From: Roseomonas sp. E05
GTDB lineage: Bacteria; Pseudomonadota; Alphaproteobacteria; Acetobacterales; Acetobacteraceae
Length of the DNA: 64,000 nucleotides
Direction of reading: 5' to 3'
Assembly (NCBI RefSeq): GCF_030063475.1
Contig: NZ_JASIRT010000026.1
Span: forward strand, 1-64,000
The position numbers were made by a program, and so were the translations under genes. The notes under the pieces were generated by a model. The model was not told the DNA's origin. It saw only the letters and a program-made list of their open reading frames with translations, and did not search any database. The first letter of the stretch is position 1. Every line of letters starts with the position of its first letter. Below are positions 52,043 through 60,765 of this stretch, in pieces.

Positions 52043-53029
52043 ATGACACGCAGCGTCACCCTGTCCCGCCGCCGGATCGCCTTGGGCAGCCTGGCCGCCG
52101 GCCTGCTCCCCTTCGCTGCCCGCGCCGCCTATCCCGAGGCGCCGATCAAGTGGATCGTCGCCTATGCGGCGGGCGGCGGCACCGACACGCTGGCGCGGCT
52201 GCTCGCCGTGCCGATGGCGGAGGCGCTGGGCAGGCCGGTGGTGATCGACAACCGCCCGGGCGCGGCCACCAATATCGGCGCCGAGGCAGCAGCCCGCGCC
52301 GCGCCGGACGGCTATACGGTGATGAGCGCCGACAACGGCACCATGGTCTTCAACCCCGCGCTGTTCAGACATCTGCCCTATGATCCGGAGCAGGATTTCC
52401 GCCCGCTCGGGGGAATCGCCCGCTTCCATCTGGTTCTGGCGGTGAAGAAAGGCTCTTCCTTCGCCGATGTCCGCGCCTTCATGGCCGCCGCGAAGGAAAA
52501 GCCCGGCAGCATCGATTACGGCTCGCCCGGCATCGGCTCGCCGCACCATCTGGCCATGGAGCGGCTGGCGCGCAGCACCGGCACTCGCTTCAATCATGTC
52601 CCCTATCGCGGCGCTGCGCCGGCGCTGAACGACCTGCTGGCCGGGGTGGTGGAGGCCGCCGTCCTCGATACGGCGGCCGGGGGCGAGGCGCTGCGCAGTG
52701 GCATGGCGCGGCCCCTCGCCGTCTTCTCCGGCAGCCGCCAGCCGGGCTTTCCCGACCTGCCGACGCTCGCCGAGGCGCTCAGCCTGCAGTCCTTCGAGGC
52801 CTATGCCTGGCAGAGCCTTGTCACGGCCAAGGCAACGCCGGATGCGGTGGCCGCGCGCCTGACAAACGAGCTGCGGAACGCCCTCGGGCAGGAGAGCGTG
52901 CAGCGCAAGTTCCGCGAGATCGGGGTGGAACCGCTGCCGGCCTCGCCGGGGCAGGTGCAGGCCATGCTGGCGGCCGATCGCGCCGTCTGGGTGCCGCTGA
53001 TCCGCGACCTCGGTATCAAGCTGGACTGA
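52043..53029 (+). CDS. Bug-family tripartite tricarboxylate transporter substrate-binding protein
   Basis: A 328-residue periplasmic protein (TctC/Bug). The signal LSRRRIALGSLAAGLLPFAA contains an Arg run that could be a Tat signal. The mature part starts YPEAPIKWIVAYAAGGGTDT, then RPVVIDNRPGAATNIGAEAA and FNHVPYRGAAPALNDLLAG. No TctA or TctB permease is near, as is usual for the expanded Bug set. A link to tyrosine degradation is possible from position only. Confidence 0.92.
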   Translation: MTRSVTLSRRRIALGSLAAGLLPFAARAAYPEAPIKWIVAYAAGGGTDTLARLLAVPMAEALGRPVVIDNRPGAATNIGAEAAARAAPDGYTVMSADNGTMVFNPALFRHLPYDPEQDFRPLGGIARFHLVLAVKKGSSFADVRAFMAAAKEKPGSIDYGSPGIGSPHHLAMERLARSTGTRFNHVPYRGAAPALNDLLAGVVEAAVLDTAAGGEALRSGMARPLAVFSGSRQPGFPDLPTLAEALSLQSFEAYAWQSLVTAKATPDAVAARLTNELRNALGQESVQRKFREIGVEPLPASPGQVQAMLAADRAVWVPLIRDLGIKLD

Positions 53030-53090
53030 AGAAGCAGGAAGGCCGGCGGCAAGGCCGTCCCGGCGAACCGCTTTCCTGTTCCGGTCCGTC

Positions 53091-53111
53091 CTGGGAGGCC
53101 TTGCCTCCCAG
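53091..53111. terminator. Bidirectional hairpin between convergent genes
   Basis: A 9-bp perfect stem CTGGGAGGC / GCCTCCCAG with loop CTT lies 61 bases after the Bug gene and 24 bases before the end of the carbonic anhydrase gene. The symmetric placement suits termination of both. Confidence 0.5.
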
Positions 53112-53135
53112 AACTCCGCGATCCATTTGGCTGGA

Positions 53136-53666
53136 TCAGCCGATGCGGCGCAGGCCGCCAGCGAAGCGGCGCCAGTTCCTGACATAGTTCGCGGCGGAGG
53201 CACGCAGCTTCTCGGCGGTGGCCGGTTCCAGTGTGCGCGCCACCTTGGCCGGCGCGCCGATGATCAGCGAGAAGTCCGGGAACTCCTTGCCCTCCGTCAC
53301 CAGCGCATTGGCGCCGACGATGCAATGCCGGCCGATCCGGGCATTGTTCAGCACCGTGGCGCCCATGCCGATCAGCGAGCCGTCGCCCACTGTGCAGCCA
53401 TGCAGGATGGCGTGATGGCCGACCGTGACGTCGGCGCCGATGGTCAATGGCGCGCCCGGGTCGGCGTGCAGCATGGCGCCTTCCTGTACATTGGTGCGGG
53501 CGCCGATGCGGATCGGCGTGTTGTCGCCGCGCGCCACGGCACCGAACCAGAAGCCGACATCCTCGGCCAGGGTGACGTCGCCGATGACATGCGCATCCGG
53601 CGCCACCCAGTAGCGGCCCTCCTCCGGCAGGGTGGGCAGGATGTCGTCCAGGGCGTAGATCGGCAT
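53136..53666 (-). CDS. Gamma-class carbonic anhydrase-family protein
   Basis: A 176-residue left-handed beta-helix protein: YWVAPDAHVIGDVTLAEDVG, WFGAVARGDNTPIRIGARTN, GADVTVGHHAILHGCTVGDG and LIGMGATVLNNARIG. The metal-binding His residues are in GHHAILHGC and further along the helix. Members include true gamma carbonic anhydrases and the inactive-looking PaaY/YrdA relatives, so catalytic status is open. Length and ending (RNWRRFAGGLRRIG) fit the family. Confidence 0.92.
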   Translation of the reverse strand: MPIYALDDILPTLPEEGRYWVAPDAHVIGDVTLAEDVGFWFGAVARGDNTPIRIGARTNVQEGAMLHADPGAPLTIGADVTVGHHAILHGCTVGDGSLIGMGATVLNNARIGRHCIVGANALVTEGKEFPDFSLIIGAPAKVARTLEPATAEKLRASAANYVRNWRRFAGGLRRIG

Positions 53667-54176
53667 GCGGGACCTTCCTCGTCTTGGGGAGGGACGCCCC
53701 GTTCGGCGCCAACCTCCGGTTCAGCCGGCAGGATACTACCCTTTCGCGCGATCTCTGCCCAACTCGCGCGGCGGAGGCGAAAGGAGAGGGGGAAGCATGC
53801 GGGCGCCGGTACCTGCGCCGGATCCTGGCCGCATGATCGCGCCCGCAACTCCACCGGCAGGTTCGGTGGGGAGCACCCGATCTTCGGCGCCGGAGAACCG
53901 TACCGCGGAGAATGCACGTGCTTCAACAATTCGAATCCCTTCAGGAAAAAGCAGGGTGATCTTGGCTGTTGCTGCGCCCTGCTCGCCTTCGTCGCGTCCT
54001 TGTCCGATGACCTCTGCTCCACTGATGGCATGCGTCTGTCATGCCGCCCGGCCAGTGCGGCCGTTTGGTCCCTTGCCCGTGCTGAGCGGTGCGGCCATGA
54101 TCCACGCTCTCCGTGCCGACCATCGAGACCGGCGGATGCATGATCCGCAGAAATGGTTTTGAAAGGGGATCTGCCT
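53667..54176. other. Large divergent intergenic region, no gene supported
   Basis: About 510 bases between the carbonic anhydrase and asparaginase-like genes. A 9-bp inverted repeat (TGCGGGCGC at 53798-53806, GCGCCCGCA at 53839-53847) is present. The open frames have shadow-like composition. It marks the left edge of the amide-uptake island and should hold its first promoter. Confidence 0.4.
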
Positions 54177-55181
54177 ATGCAGAGCCGCGCCTTGCCGCGC
54201 ATTCACATGCTCATCGGTCCCGCGACGCTGACCAGCCAGGGTAGGGACCGCATGGATCTGACGCACTACTCGGAGAAGCTCAGCGGAAAGCCGAGGCTCA
54301 CGGGCCAGGAGATGCTGGCGGCGCTGCCGGAAGTCAGAGAACTGGCTGAGGTGGTGGTGGACAATCAGAATCCGCATGAGATGAACCGGCTTGAGGATCT
54401 CCGCAGGCTAGGCCTGTATGTTGACGCCCTTATGCGGCGCCCGGACGTGGACGGCGTGACCTGGGTCCAGGGCACGAACAGCCTTGAGGAGACCGCCTTC
54501 TTCCTCAACCTCGTGGTGCGGTCGGACAAGCCATTGACCGCCGTCGGGGCGCAGCGCCCCTTCACCGCGATCAGCACCGATGCGCATCTCAACCTGATCA
54601 ACGCCATTCGTGTCGCCGCCAGCCCGCAGGCGCGCGGGAAGGGCGTCCTGGCCGTCACCAACAGCGAAATCAACGCGGCGCGCGACGTGACGAAGTCCTT
54701 CACTTACCAGGTGCAGACTTTCAGGAGCCGCGACCTTGGCGTGCTCGGCTATGTGGACGCCGACCGCATCGTCTTTTACCGTGCGCCGCTCCGGCGCCAT
54801 ACGCTGCACAGCGAGTTCGACCTGACGCAGGTCGAGCAGATGCCCCCGGTGGAAATTCTCTATGTCCACGCAGGAGCCAACGCAGGCATGGCTCGCGCGG
54901 CAGTGCAGCTGGGCGCCAAGGGCCTTGTGGTGGCAGGCTCGGGCGCCGGCTCGCCAGGGCCATTCCGGGACGAACTGGTAGCACTCTCCGCCGAGGGGAT
55001 CAGGATCGTGCGCAGCGCACGTGTCGGCGAGGGGCGCGTGCTGGGGACGGGGAACGGCCACGAGGAGGGATTCATCGCCGCCGACAACCTCATCCCGCAG
55101 AAGGCGGCCCTGCTGCTGTCCCTCGCGCTGACGCGAAGCAGCGATCCGCAGGAGATCCAGAGGATCTTCGACGAGTACTGA
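54177..55181 (+). CDS. Asparaginase-like amidohydrolase, altered active site
   Basis: A 334-residue asparaginase/glutaminase-family protein without a signal peptide. The N-terminal nucleophile loop reads LIGPATLTSQG with Thr17 in the place of the catalytic threonine of GGTIA. The second site reads WVQGTNSLEETAFFL, with Asn101 where the family has the catalytic Asp of GTDT. RPFTAISTDAHLNLINAI, NSEINAARDVTKSFTYQVQT (catalytic Lys173) and LGTGNGHEEGF are otherwise normal. The substrate is probably not plain asparagine. AAAGGGG precedes ATG 54177. It ends 79 bases from a convergent binding-protein gene. Confidence 0.82.
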   Translation: MQSRALPRIHMLIGPATLTSQGRDRMDLTHYSEKLSGKPRLTGQEMLAALPEVRELAEVVVDNQNPHEMNRLEDLRRLGLYVDALMRRPDVDGVTWVQGTNSLEETAFFLNLVVRSDKPLTAVGAQRPFTAISTDAHLNLINAIRVAASPQARGKGVLAVTNSEINAARDVTKSFTYQVQTFRSRDLGVLGYVDADRIVFYRAPLRRHTLHSEFDLTQVEQMPPVEILYVHAGANAGMARAAVQLGAKGLVVAGSGAGSPGPFRDELVALSAEGIRIVRSARVGEGRVLGTGNGHEEGFIAADNLIPQKAALLLSLALTRSSDPQEIQRIFDEY

Positions 55182-55260
55182 ATGCGCCGCAAGGGTGGCG
55201 ACCCGGGTCCGCCTTCCCTGCGGGGGGGTGCCGGCGGTCATCCGCCGGCACCGGCTCGCC

Positions 55261-56865
55261 TCAGGCGATGGTGATCTGTGTGAAGTCCTGATACCAGCTC
55301 TGCGCCGGTCGGAAGTCCTTCACCTTCTTCGACATCGCCCGGGGATTCTGATCGTGGACGATGAACAGCCAGGGCGCCTCGTCGACCACGATGGCATGCG
55401 CCTGCGCCAGCAAGGCCGTCTGCTCGTCGGCGTCGAAGACCGACTGTGCCTTCCGCAGCAGTGCGTCGAGCTTGTCGTTCTTGAAATGGCCCCAGTTGTA
55501 GTTGACCGGCGAGGCGCTTTCCGAGGCGTAGTAGCGGAACATGCTGGAGGGATCGGTGTAGCTGAGGCTGATGTTGATCGCATCCACCCCATGCGACGGC
55601 GCCGTGCCCGGCGGATTCCGGACGGCGACCAGCATGGTGCCCCATTCGACGACGTCGAAGTCAATTTCCATGCCGACCGCAGCGAAGTTCTGCTGCATGA
55701 GCTCGTTCATCGGGATCGGCATCATCTGCCCGGAGCCCGAGGTGGAGATCATGATCTTCGCCTTCAGCGGCTTGCCCGGCCCGTAGCCCGCCTCCTTGAG
55801 CAGCGCCTTGGCCTTCTCGGGATCGTAGCGGTAGTGGTTTTCCGGCGTGCCGAAGACCGGATGCCCCGGCGGATAGAGACCGACCGCCGGCTTGCCGGTT
55901 TCGTTCAGCATGGTGCACATGCCTTCACGGTCGATGGCGTAGTTCGCTGCCTGCCGCACGCGAACATCGGCGAAGGGAGAGCCGGGCATGCAGTTGAAGG
56001 CGTAGGGGTAGGTGTGCGGGTAGGGCCAGAGGCTGATCTGGAAGCCGGCCTGGCGCAGGGAGGGAATGGCGTCGGGCGGCGGCACTTCGATCCAGTCCAC
56101 CTGGCCCGAGCGGAGGGCTGCGAGGCGCGTGGTCGCCTCCGGCATCGGGTAGACCGTCATCTTCTCGAGCTTGGGAACGCGTGCCTTGTCCCAGTAATCC
56201 TCGTTGCGCACCATCTCGACATACTGGCCGGGCACGATGCGGCTGATCTTGAAGGGGCCCGTGCCGGAGGGCTGCTTGGCGAATCCCTGCCAGCTCCGCC
56301 CCGCCTTCTCCCACTGCGCCGGGCTGACGATGAGGATGCGCGGGATCAGGTAGGGGAAGAAGCCGAAGGGGTATTTGGTGGCGATGGCGATCGTGCCCTC
56401 ATCCACCTTCTCCCAGGTATCCAGCATGGAGACCGTCGCCTTGACGATCGGCGAGGCCGGGGCATCGTATTGCGGGCTCTTCTCGTCGTAGATGCGCGCC
56501 AGGTTCCACAGGATTGCGTCGGCGTTGAGGTCGCTTCCGTCGTGGAACTTCACGCCTTGCCGCACCGTGAACAGCCAGCGCAGCGGGTTGGCCGGGTCCA
56601 CCTTCCAGTCGGTGCAGAGGCCTGGCGCCAGGCCCGCGGTTTCCTCGGTGCGCGTGAAATCCCAGTTCACCAGGCTGTCGTAGGCGGGATAGCCCAGGAA
56701 GCGAAAGCCCTCGCCGCCATTGTTGGGGATGCCGGTCACGGTGGGCAGGTCGGCCGCCGTCATGGCCACGCGCAAGGTCTGCGCCGAGGCCGCGGCGGCA
56801 GGACGGGGCACGCCGGCTGCGGCGGCTGCCGCGCTGGCGATGAGGAAGGTTCGCCGGTCGAGCAT
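55261..56865 (-). CDS. Peptide/nickel-type ABC transporter substrate-binding protein
   Basis: A 534-residue SBP_bac_5 protein that captures a ligand in the periplasm for the permeases encoded at 57.8-59.7 kb. The Tat-like signal LDRRTFLIASAAAAAAGVPR is followed by TLRVAMTAADLPTV, RWLFTVRQGVKFHDGSDLNA and GTGPFKISRIVPGQYVEMVR, then NYAIDREGMCTMLNETGKPA. It should accept a peptide-like or other bulky polar compound. ATG 56865 has GAGGTGATC upstream. It lies downstream of the isochorismatase-like gene on the same strand. Confidence 0.92.
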   Translation of the reverse strand: MLDRRTFLIASAAAAAAGVPRPAAAASAQTLRVAMTAADLPTVTGIPNNGGEGFRFLGYPAYDSLVNWDFTRTEETAGLAPGLCTDWKVDPANPLRWLFTVRQGVKFHDGSDLNADAILWNLARIYDEKSPQYDAPASPIVKATVSMLDTWEKVDEGTIAIATKYPFGFFPYLIPRILIVSPAQWEKAGRSWQGFAKQPSGTGPFKISRIVPGQYVEMVRNEDYWDKARVPKLEKMTVYPMPEATTRLAALRSGQVDWIEVPPPDAIPSLRQAGFQISLWPYPHTYPYAFNCMPGSPFADVRVRQAANYAIDREGMCTMLNETGKPAVGLYPPGHPVFGTPENHYRYDPEKAKALLKEAGYGPGKPLKAKIMISTSGSGQMMPIPMNELMQQNFAAVGMEIDFDVVEWGTMLVAVRNPPGTAPSHGVDAINISLSYTDPSSMFRYYASESASPVNYNWGHFKNDKLDALLRKAQSVFDADEQTALLAQAHAIVVDEAPWLFIVHDQNPRAMSKKVKDFRPAQSWYQDFTQITIA

Positions 56866-56942
56866 GATCACCTCGTATGATGGTGGAGTGGTGCCGCTGC
56901 GCGTGCCAGGCATGGGCGCCGCGCCGCGGCGTGCGATGGCTG

Positions 56943-57650
56943 CTATTCCGCTGCCTGTGCAATGGCGCCCCGGCCTTCGATCAGCGCCACCACCTCGTCG
57001 GTGCTGCTGACGTCGGCGAAGATATTGGCCATCGCCGTCAGCGTCGCATTGTGCTCGGCGTCGGTGTGGGTGGCGTTGCCATCAGACACGAAGAAGACCC
57101 TGTAGTTCAGCATCATCGCGTCACGTGCCGTGGACTCGCAGCACACGTTCGTGGCGGTGCCGGTGACGATCAGCGTATCGATGCCGCGTGCCTGCAGGAT
57201 CGCATGGAGGTCTGAGGAGCCTTCCACGAAGGCGCCGAACCGGCGCTTGCGGACCAGGAGATCCTCGGCCTCGACTTCCAGCCCTGGCCAGATCGCGTGC
57301 TGTGGATCGCCGGGCGTGAAGGCCTCGATCATTCTTGCGCGCCGCTCGGGAGAGCAGAAATGCTCGAAGAAGGTGGACCATCCGGCCACGGCGGTCTGGT
57401 CGAAGGTGTTCTGGATATAGACCACCAGCCCGCCGTTGGCGCGCAGCGCGCGGCTGATCCGGTTGACGTTGGGCACGATCTCGCGCGCTGCGGCGATCTC
57501 GGAAACCGCGCCGGGCGCCATGAACCCGTTCTGCAGATCGACGACAACATGCGCTGTCCGCTTCGCCTCAAGTGTGCCGAAGGGATGCAGGCTGAGGCGC
57601 CGCTGCAGGATCCGCTCGCGCACTGCGGCCCCGATCTCAACCTTATGCAT
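56943..57650 (-). CDS. Isochorismatase-family cysteine hydrolase
   Basis: A 235-residue amide hydrolase. The triad is Asp38 (AHVVVDLQNGFM), Lys135 (LLVRKRRFGAF) and Cys170 (VTGTATNVCCESTARDAM). This branch includes biuret hydrolase, ureidoacrylate amidohydrolase RutB and N-carbamoylsarcosine amidase; I cannot choose among them. GGAGG lies 7 bases before ATG 57650, which excludes the longer ORF through the AT-rich region. It is divergent from the permease operon and probably shares its regulation. Confidence 0.88.
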   Translation of the reverse strand: MHKVEIGAAVRERILQRRLSLHPFGTLEAKRTAHVVVDLQNGFMAPGAVSEIAAAREIVPNVNRISRALRANGGLVVYIQNTFDQTAVAGWSTFFEHFCSPERRARMIEAFTPGDPQHAIWPGLEVEAEDLLVRKRRFGAFVEGSSDLHAILQARGIDTLIVTGTATNVCCESTARDAMMLNYRVFFVSDGNATHTDAEHNATLTAMANIFADVSSTDEVVALIEGRGAIAQAAE

Positions 57651-57654
57651 TAAA

Positions 57655-57770
57655 AGCCTCCAAATTGTGCAAAATACACATAACAGCTTCAAATTTTTGC
57701 ATAATAAACAGGAGTCTTCGTATATGCACACTAGTTAGGCTCTAAAGCCCCTGGACGCGCAATAGGAATT
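57655..57770. promoter_or_regulatory. AT-rich divergent promoter region
   Basis: This stretch, mainly 57655-57745, is far richer in A+T than the surrounding DNA. It contains related motifs TTGTGCAAAATACAC and TATATGCACAC, and on the reverse strand the near-repeats TGCAAAAATTTG and TGCACAATTTG. It separates the isochorismatase gene (minus) from the permease operon (plus). It probably carries both promoters and a regulator site. Confidence 0.5.
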
Positions 57771-57820
57771 GTGCCGGAATGATTCCGGTTTGGCTTCAAA
57801 CCTCAGCCGCAGGAGTGCGC

Positions 57821-58759
57821 ATGCTCGTTTTCACGGGTCGCCGATTGCTGCAAGCCGTTCCCATTCTGCTGGGCGTCAGCCTGGTGATTTTCGGGCTGGT
57901 TCACATCGCACCCGGCAATCCCATCGACATGCTGATGCCGCCCGAGGCCTCGCCGGAGGTCATCGCACAGATGAAGGCGGCCTATGGGTTCGACCGGCCG
58001 CTTCACATGCAGTACCTGCTCTGGCTCGGCCGTGCGCTGACCGGCGATTTCGGTGTCTCGGTGTTCAACTCGGCGCCTGTGCTGGGGCAGTTGCTCACGG
58101 CACTCGGCAATACGCTGGTGCTGGCGCTCCTCGCCGCCCTGCTGGGCTTCTCGCTCGGCATCGCACTGGGTCTGGTCGCCGCGCTCAACCATGGCCGCTG
58201 GCCCGACAAGGTGCTGAGCGCCGTCGCCACCACCGGCGTCAGCCTGCCGCACTATTGGTTCGCCATCGTGCTCGTGCTGACCTTCGCGGTGTTCCGCGAC
58301 TGGCTTCCGGCGCAGGGCATGGGTGATGACAGCCTGCCGTTGTGGCAGCGCCTCGACCATGTCGTGCTGCCCGTCGTCACGCTCTCGCTGATCCCGATGG
58401 GCGTCATCGGCCGCCTGGTGCGCGCCACGGTGCTGGAGATCCTCGGGCAGGAGTTCGTCGGCGCGCTGACGGCCAAGGGGCTCACCCGCGGGCCGGTGCT
58501 GCGGCACATCATCAAGAATGCGGCGCCACCGGTGCTGGCGCTGATGGGGCTGCAGTTCGGCTATCTGCTCGGCGGCTCGATCCTGATCGAGACGGTGTTC
58601 AACTGGCCCGGCACCGGCAACCTGCTGAACCTCGCCATCTTCCGCCGGGACATTCCCGTGCTGCAGGCGACCATCCTCGTGCTGGCCAGTTTCTTCGTCC
58701 TGTTGAACCTGCTCGTGGACATCGCCCAGGCGGCGATCGACCCACGCATCCGGCGATAG
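57821..58759 (+). CDS. ABC transporter permease, DppB type
   Basis: A 312-residue inner-membrane permease with six helices. It starts MLVFTGRRLLQAVPILLGVS, then the family LVHIAPGNPIDMLMPPEASP, and the EAA-like loop EFVGALTAKGLTRGPVLRHI. The C-terminus (LLVDIAQAAIDPRIRR) is typical. AGGAG lies 6 bases before ATG 57821. It is the first gene of a permease-permease-ATPase-ATPase-AtzG-amidase operon. Confidence 0.95.
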   Translation: MLVFTGRRLLQAVPILLGVSLVIFGLVHIAPGNPIDMLMPPEASPEVIAQMKAAYGFDRPLHMQYLLWLGRALTGDFGVSVFNSAPVLGQLLTALGNTLVLALLAALLGFSLGIALGLVAALNHGRWPDKVLSAVATTGVSLPHYWFAIVLVLTFAVFRDWLPAQGMGDDSLPLWQRLDHVVLPVVTLSLIPMGVIGRLVRATVLEILGQEFVGALTAKGLTRGPVLRHIIKNAAPPVLALMGLQFGYLLGGSILIETVFNWPGTGNLLNLAIFRRDIPVLQATILVLASFFVLLNLLVDIAQAAIDPRIRR

Positions 58760-58774
58760 GGAGTTCCCCCCGCC

Positions 58775-59692
58775 ATGTCCGATATCGCCAACCCCGATGC
58801 GCTGGCTGCCCTGGTGTCCGGCCAGGCTGCCATGCCCGCGCAGCCTGCGACCGGCTACTGGAGCGCCGTGTGGCGCCGCCTGCGGCGCGATCCGGTGACC
58901 ATCCTGGTGACGCTGGTCATGCTTGCCATCGTTCTCATGGCCGTCTTCGCGCCCTGGCTGACCAGCTACGATCCTTATGCCGGCAGCGTGCTGCGGCGGC
59001 TGAAGCCGATCGGCACGCCTGGTCACTGGCTCGGCACCGATGAGACTGGCCGCGACCTCTGGACGCGCCTCGCCTATGGCGCCCGCCTGTCGCTATTGGC
59101 TGGTATCGCACCGGTGCTGGCCGCGCTGATGGTGGGCGGCTTGCTCGGCGTCGTCGCCGGCTTCATGGGTGGGCTGGTCGGCACGCTGATCATGCGCACG
59201 ATGGACGTGTTCTACGCCTTTCCCTCCATCCTGCTTGCCATTGCCATCTGCGGCCTGCTCGGCAACGGTCTGACCAACTCCATGATCGCGCTCTCGGTGG
59301 TGTTCATCCCGCCGATGGTGCGCATCGCCGAGACAGTGACAACGCAGACCCGTCATCTCGATTTCGTCGAGGCCGCACGGGCGAGCGGCACCACGACGCT
59401 GCAGATCATCCGCCACCATGTGCTCAGCAACGTGCTTGGCCCGATCCTGGTCTATGCCACCAGCCTGATCAGTCTCTCCATCATCCTCTCCGCCGGGCTC
59501 AGCTTTCTCGGCCTCGGTGTCACGCCTCCCGAGCCGGAATGGGGACTGATGCTGAACTCGCTGCGCCAGGCGATCTACGTGCAGCCCTATGTGGCGGCGC
59601 TTCCGGGGCTGATGATCTTTATCACTTCGATGTGCTTCAACCTGATGAGCGACGGCTTCCGCAGCGCCATGGATGTGAGGCTGAGCAAGTGA
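58775..59692 (+). CDS. ABC transporter permease, DppC type
   Basis: A 305-residue partner permease. The family N-terminal segment WRRLRRDPVTILVTLVMLAI is followed by APWLTSYDPYAGSVLRRLKP, HWLGTDETGRDLWTRLAYGA and the EAA loop DFVEAARASGTTTLQIIRHH. The C-terminal SLSIILSAGLSFLGLGVTPP fits DppC. Its stop overlaps the GTG start of the next ATPase gene. Confidence 0.95.
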   Translation: MSDIANPDALAALVSGQAAMPAQPATGYWSAVWRRLRRDPVTILVTLVMLAIVLMAVFAPWLTSYDPYAGSVLRRLKPIGTPGHWLGTDETGRDLWTRLAYGARLSLLAGIAPVLAALMVGGLLGVVAGFMGGLVGTLIMRTMDVFYAFPSILLAIAICGLLGNGLTNSMIALSVVFIPPMVRIAETVTTQTRHLDFVEAARASGTTTLQIIRHHVLSNVLGPILVYATSLISLSIILSAGLSFLGLGVTPPEPEWGLMLNSLRQAIYVQPYVAALPGLMIFITSMCFNLMSDGFRSAMDVRLSK

Positions 59693-60765
59693 GCGCCGCC
59701 CTGCAACAGCACGCCGCGCTCGACCCGCGCGACCGCGGCGGCCCGGCGCAGCCGCTCCTCGCCGTCTCCGGCCTGCGCAAGCATTTCCCCATCCGCGGCG
59801 GCCTGCTCAACCGGCAGGTGGCCACCGTGCAGGCAGTGGACGATGTCAGCTTCTCCGTCGCCAAGGGCGAGACGCTGGGCGTGGTCGGCGAGAGCGGCTG
59901 CGGCAAATCCACCACCGCGCGGCTGCTGATGCAGCTCATGCGTCCCGATGCCGGCAGCATCGTCTTCGATGGCGATGAGGTCGGCGCGCAGGACGGCATC
60001 GGCGTGCAGGATCTGCGCCGGCAGATGCAGATGGTGTTCCAGGACAGCTATTCCTCGCTGAACCCGCGCCTCGCCATGGTGGACTCCATCGCCTATGCGC
60101 CGCGCATGCACGGGCTGCCGGCCCGTCAGGCGACGCAGCGTGCCGAGGAGTTGCTGATGCAGGTCGGGCTCAATCCCGCCCTCTTCGCGCGCCGCTACCC
60201 GCACGAGCTCTCCGGCGGGCAGCGCCAGCGCGTCAACATCGCCCGCGCCCTGGCGCTGGAGCCGCGGCTGGTCATCCTGGACGAGGCGGTCTCGGCGCTG
60301 GACAAGTCGGTCGAGGCGCAGGTGTTGAACCTGCTGGCCGAACTGAAGGCGCGGCTCAACCTCACCTACCTGTTCATCAGCCACGACCTCAACGTGGTCG
60401 AGTATATCTCCGACCGTGTGCTGGTGATGTATCTCGGGCGGGTCGTCGAGGCCGGGCCGGTGGAGCAGATCTACGGCCGCCCGCGCCACCCCTATACACG
60501 CGCGCTGCTGGCCTCCAAGCCGACACTGGACCCGGACCGCCGCACCACGGTGCTCCCGCTGGCCGGCGATCCCCCCAACCCGATCAACCCACCCTCCGGC
60601 TGCCGCTTCCGCACCCGCTGTCCCTATGCCCAGCCGCGCTGCGCCGAGGTGGTGCCGCCGCTGGGGCCGCCGATGGACGCGCTTTCGGGCGCGGGCGGCG
60701 GGCATATCGTCGCCTGCATCGTGCCGGAAGCGCAGGCCGGGACGGAGATCCGCCATGTCGCCTGA
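59689..60765 (+). CDS. ABC transporter ATP-binding protein, OppF/DppF type
   Basis: A 358-residue ATPase. Walker A is GESGCGKSTTARLLM, the Q-loop is QMVFQDSYSSLNPRL, the signature is LSGGQRQRVNIARAL and Walker B is LVILDEAVSALDKSV. The C-terminal oligopeptide-transporter extension has CRFRTRCPYAQPRCAE, a Cys cluster that may bind an FeS centre. It starts with GTG at 59689, overlapping the dppC-like stop by 4 bases; the open frame upstream lies inside that gene and is not used. Confidence 0.95.
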   Translation: MSAALQQHAALDPRDRGGPAQPLLAVSGLRKHFPIRGGLLNRQVATVQAVDDVSFSVAKGETLGVVGESGCGKSTTARLLMQLMRPDAGSIVFDGDEVGAQDGIGVQDLRRQMQMVFQDSYSSLNPRLAMVDSIAYAPRMHGLPARQATQRAEELLMQVGLNPALFARRYPHELSGGQRQRVNIARALALEPRLVILDEAVSALDKSVEAQVLNLLAELKARLNLTYLFISHDLNVVEYISDRVLVMYLGRVVEAGPVEQIYGRPRHPYTRALLASKPTLDPDRRTTVLPLAGDPPNPINPPSGCRFRTRCPYAQPRCAEVVPPLGPPMDALSGAGGGHIVACIVPEAQAGTEIRHVA

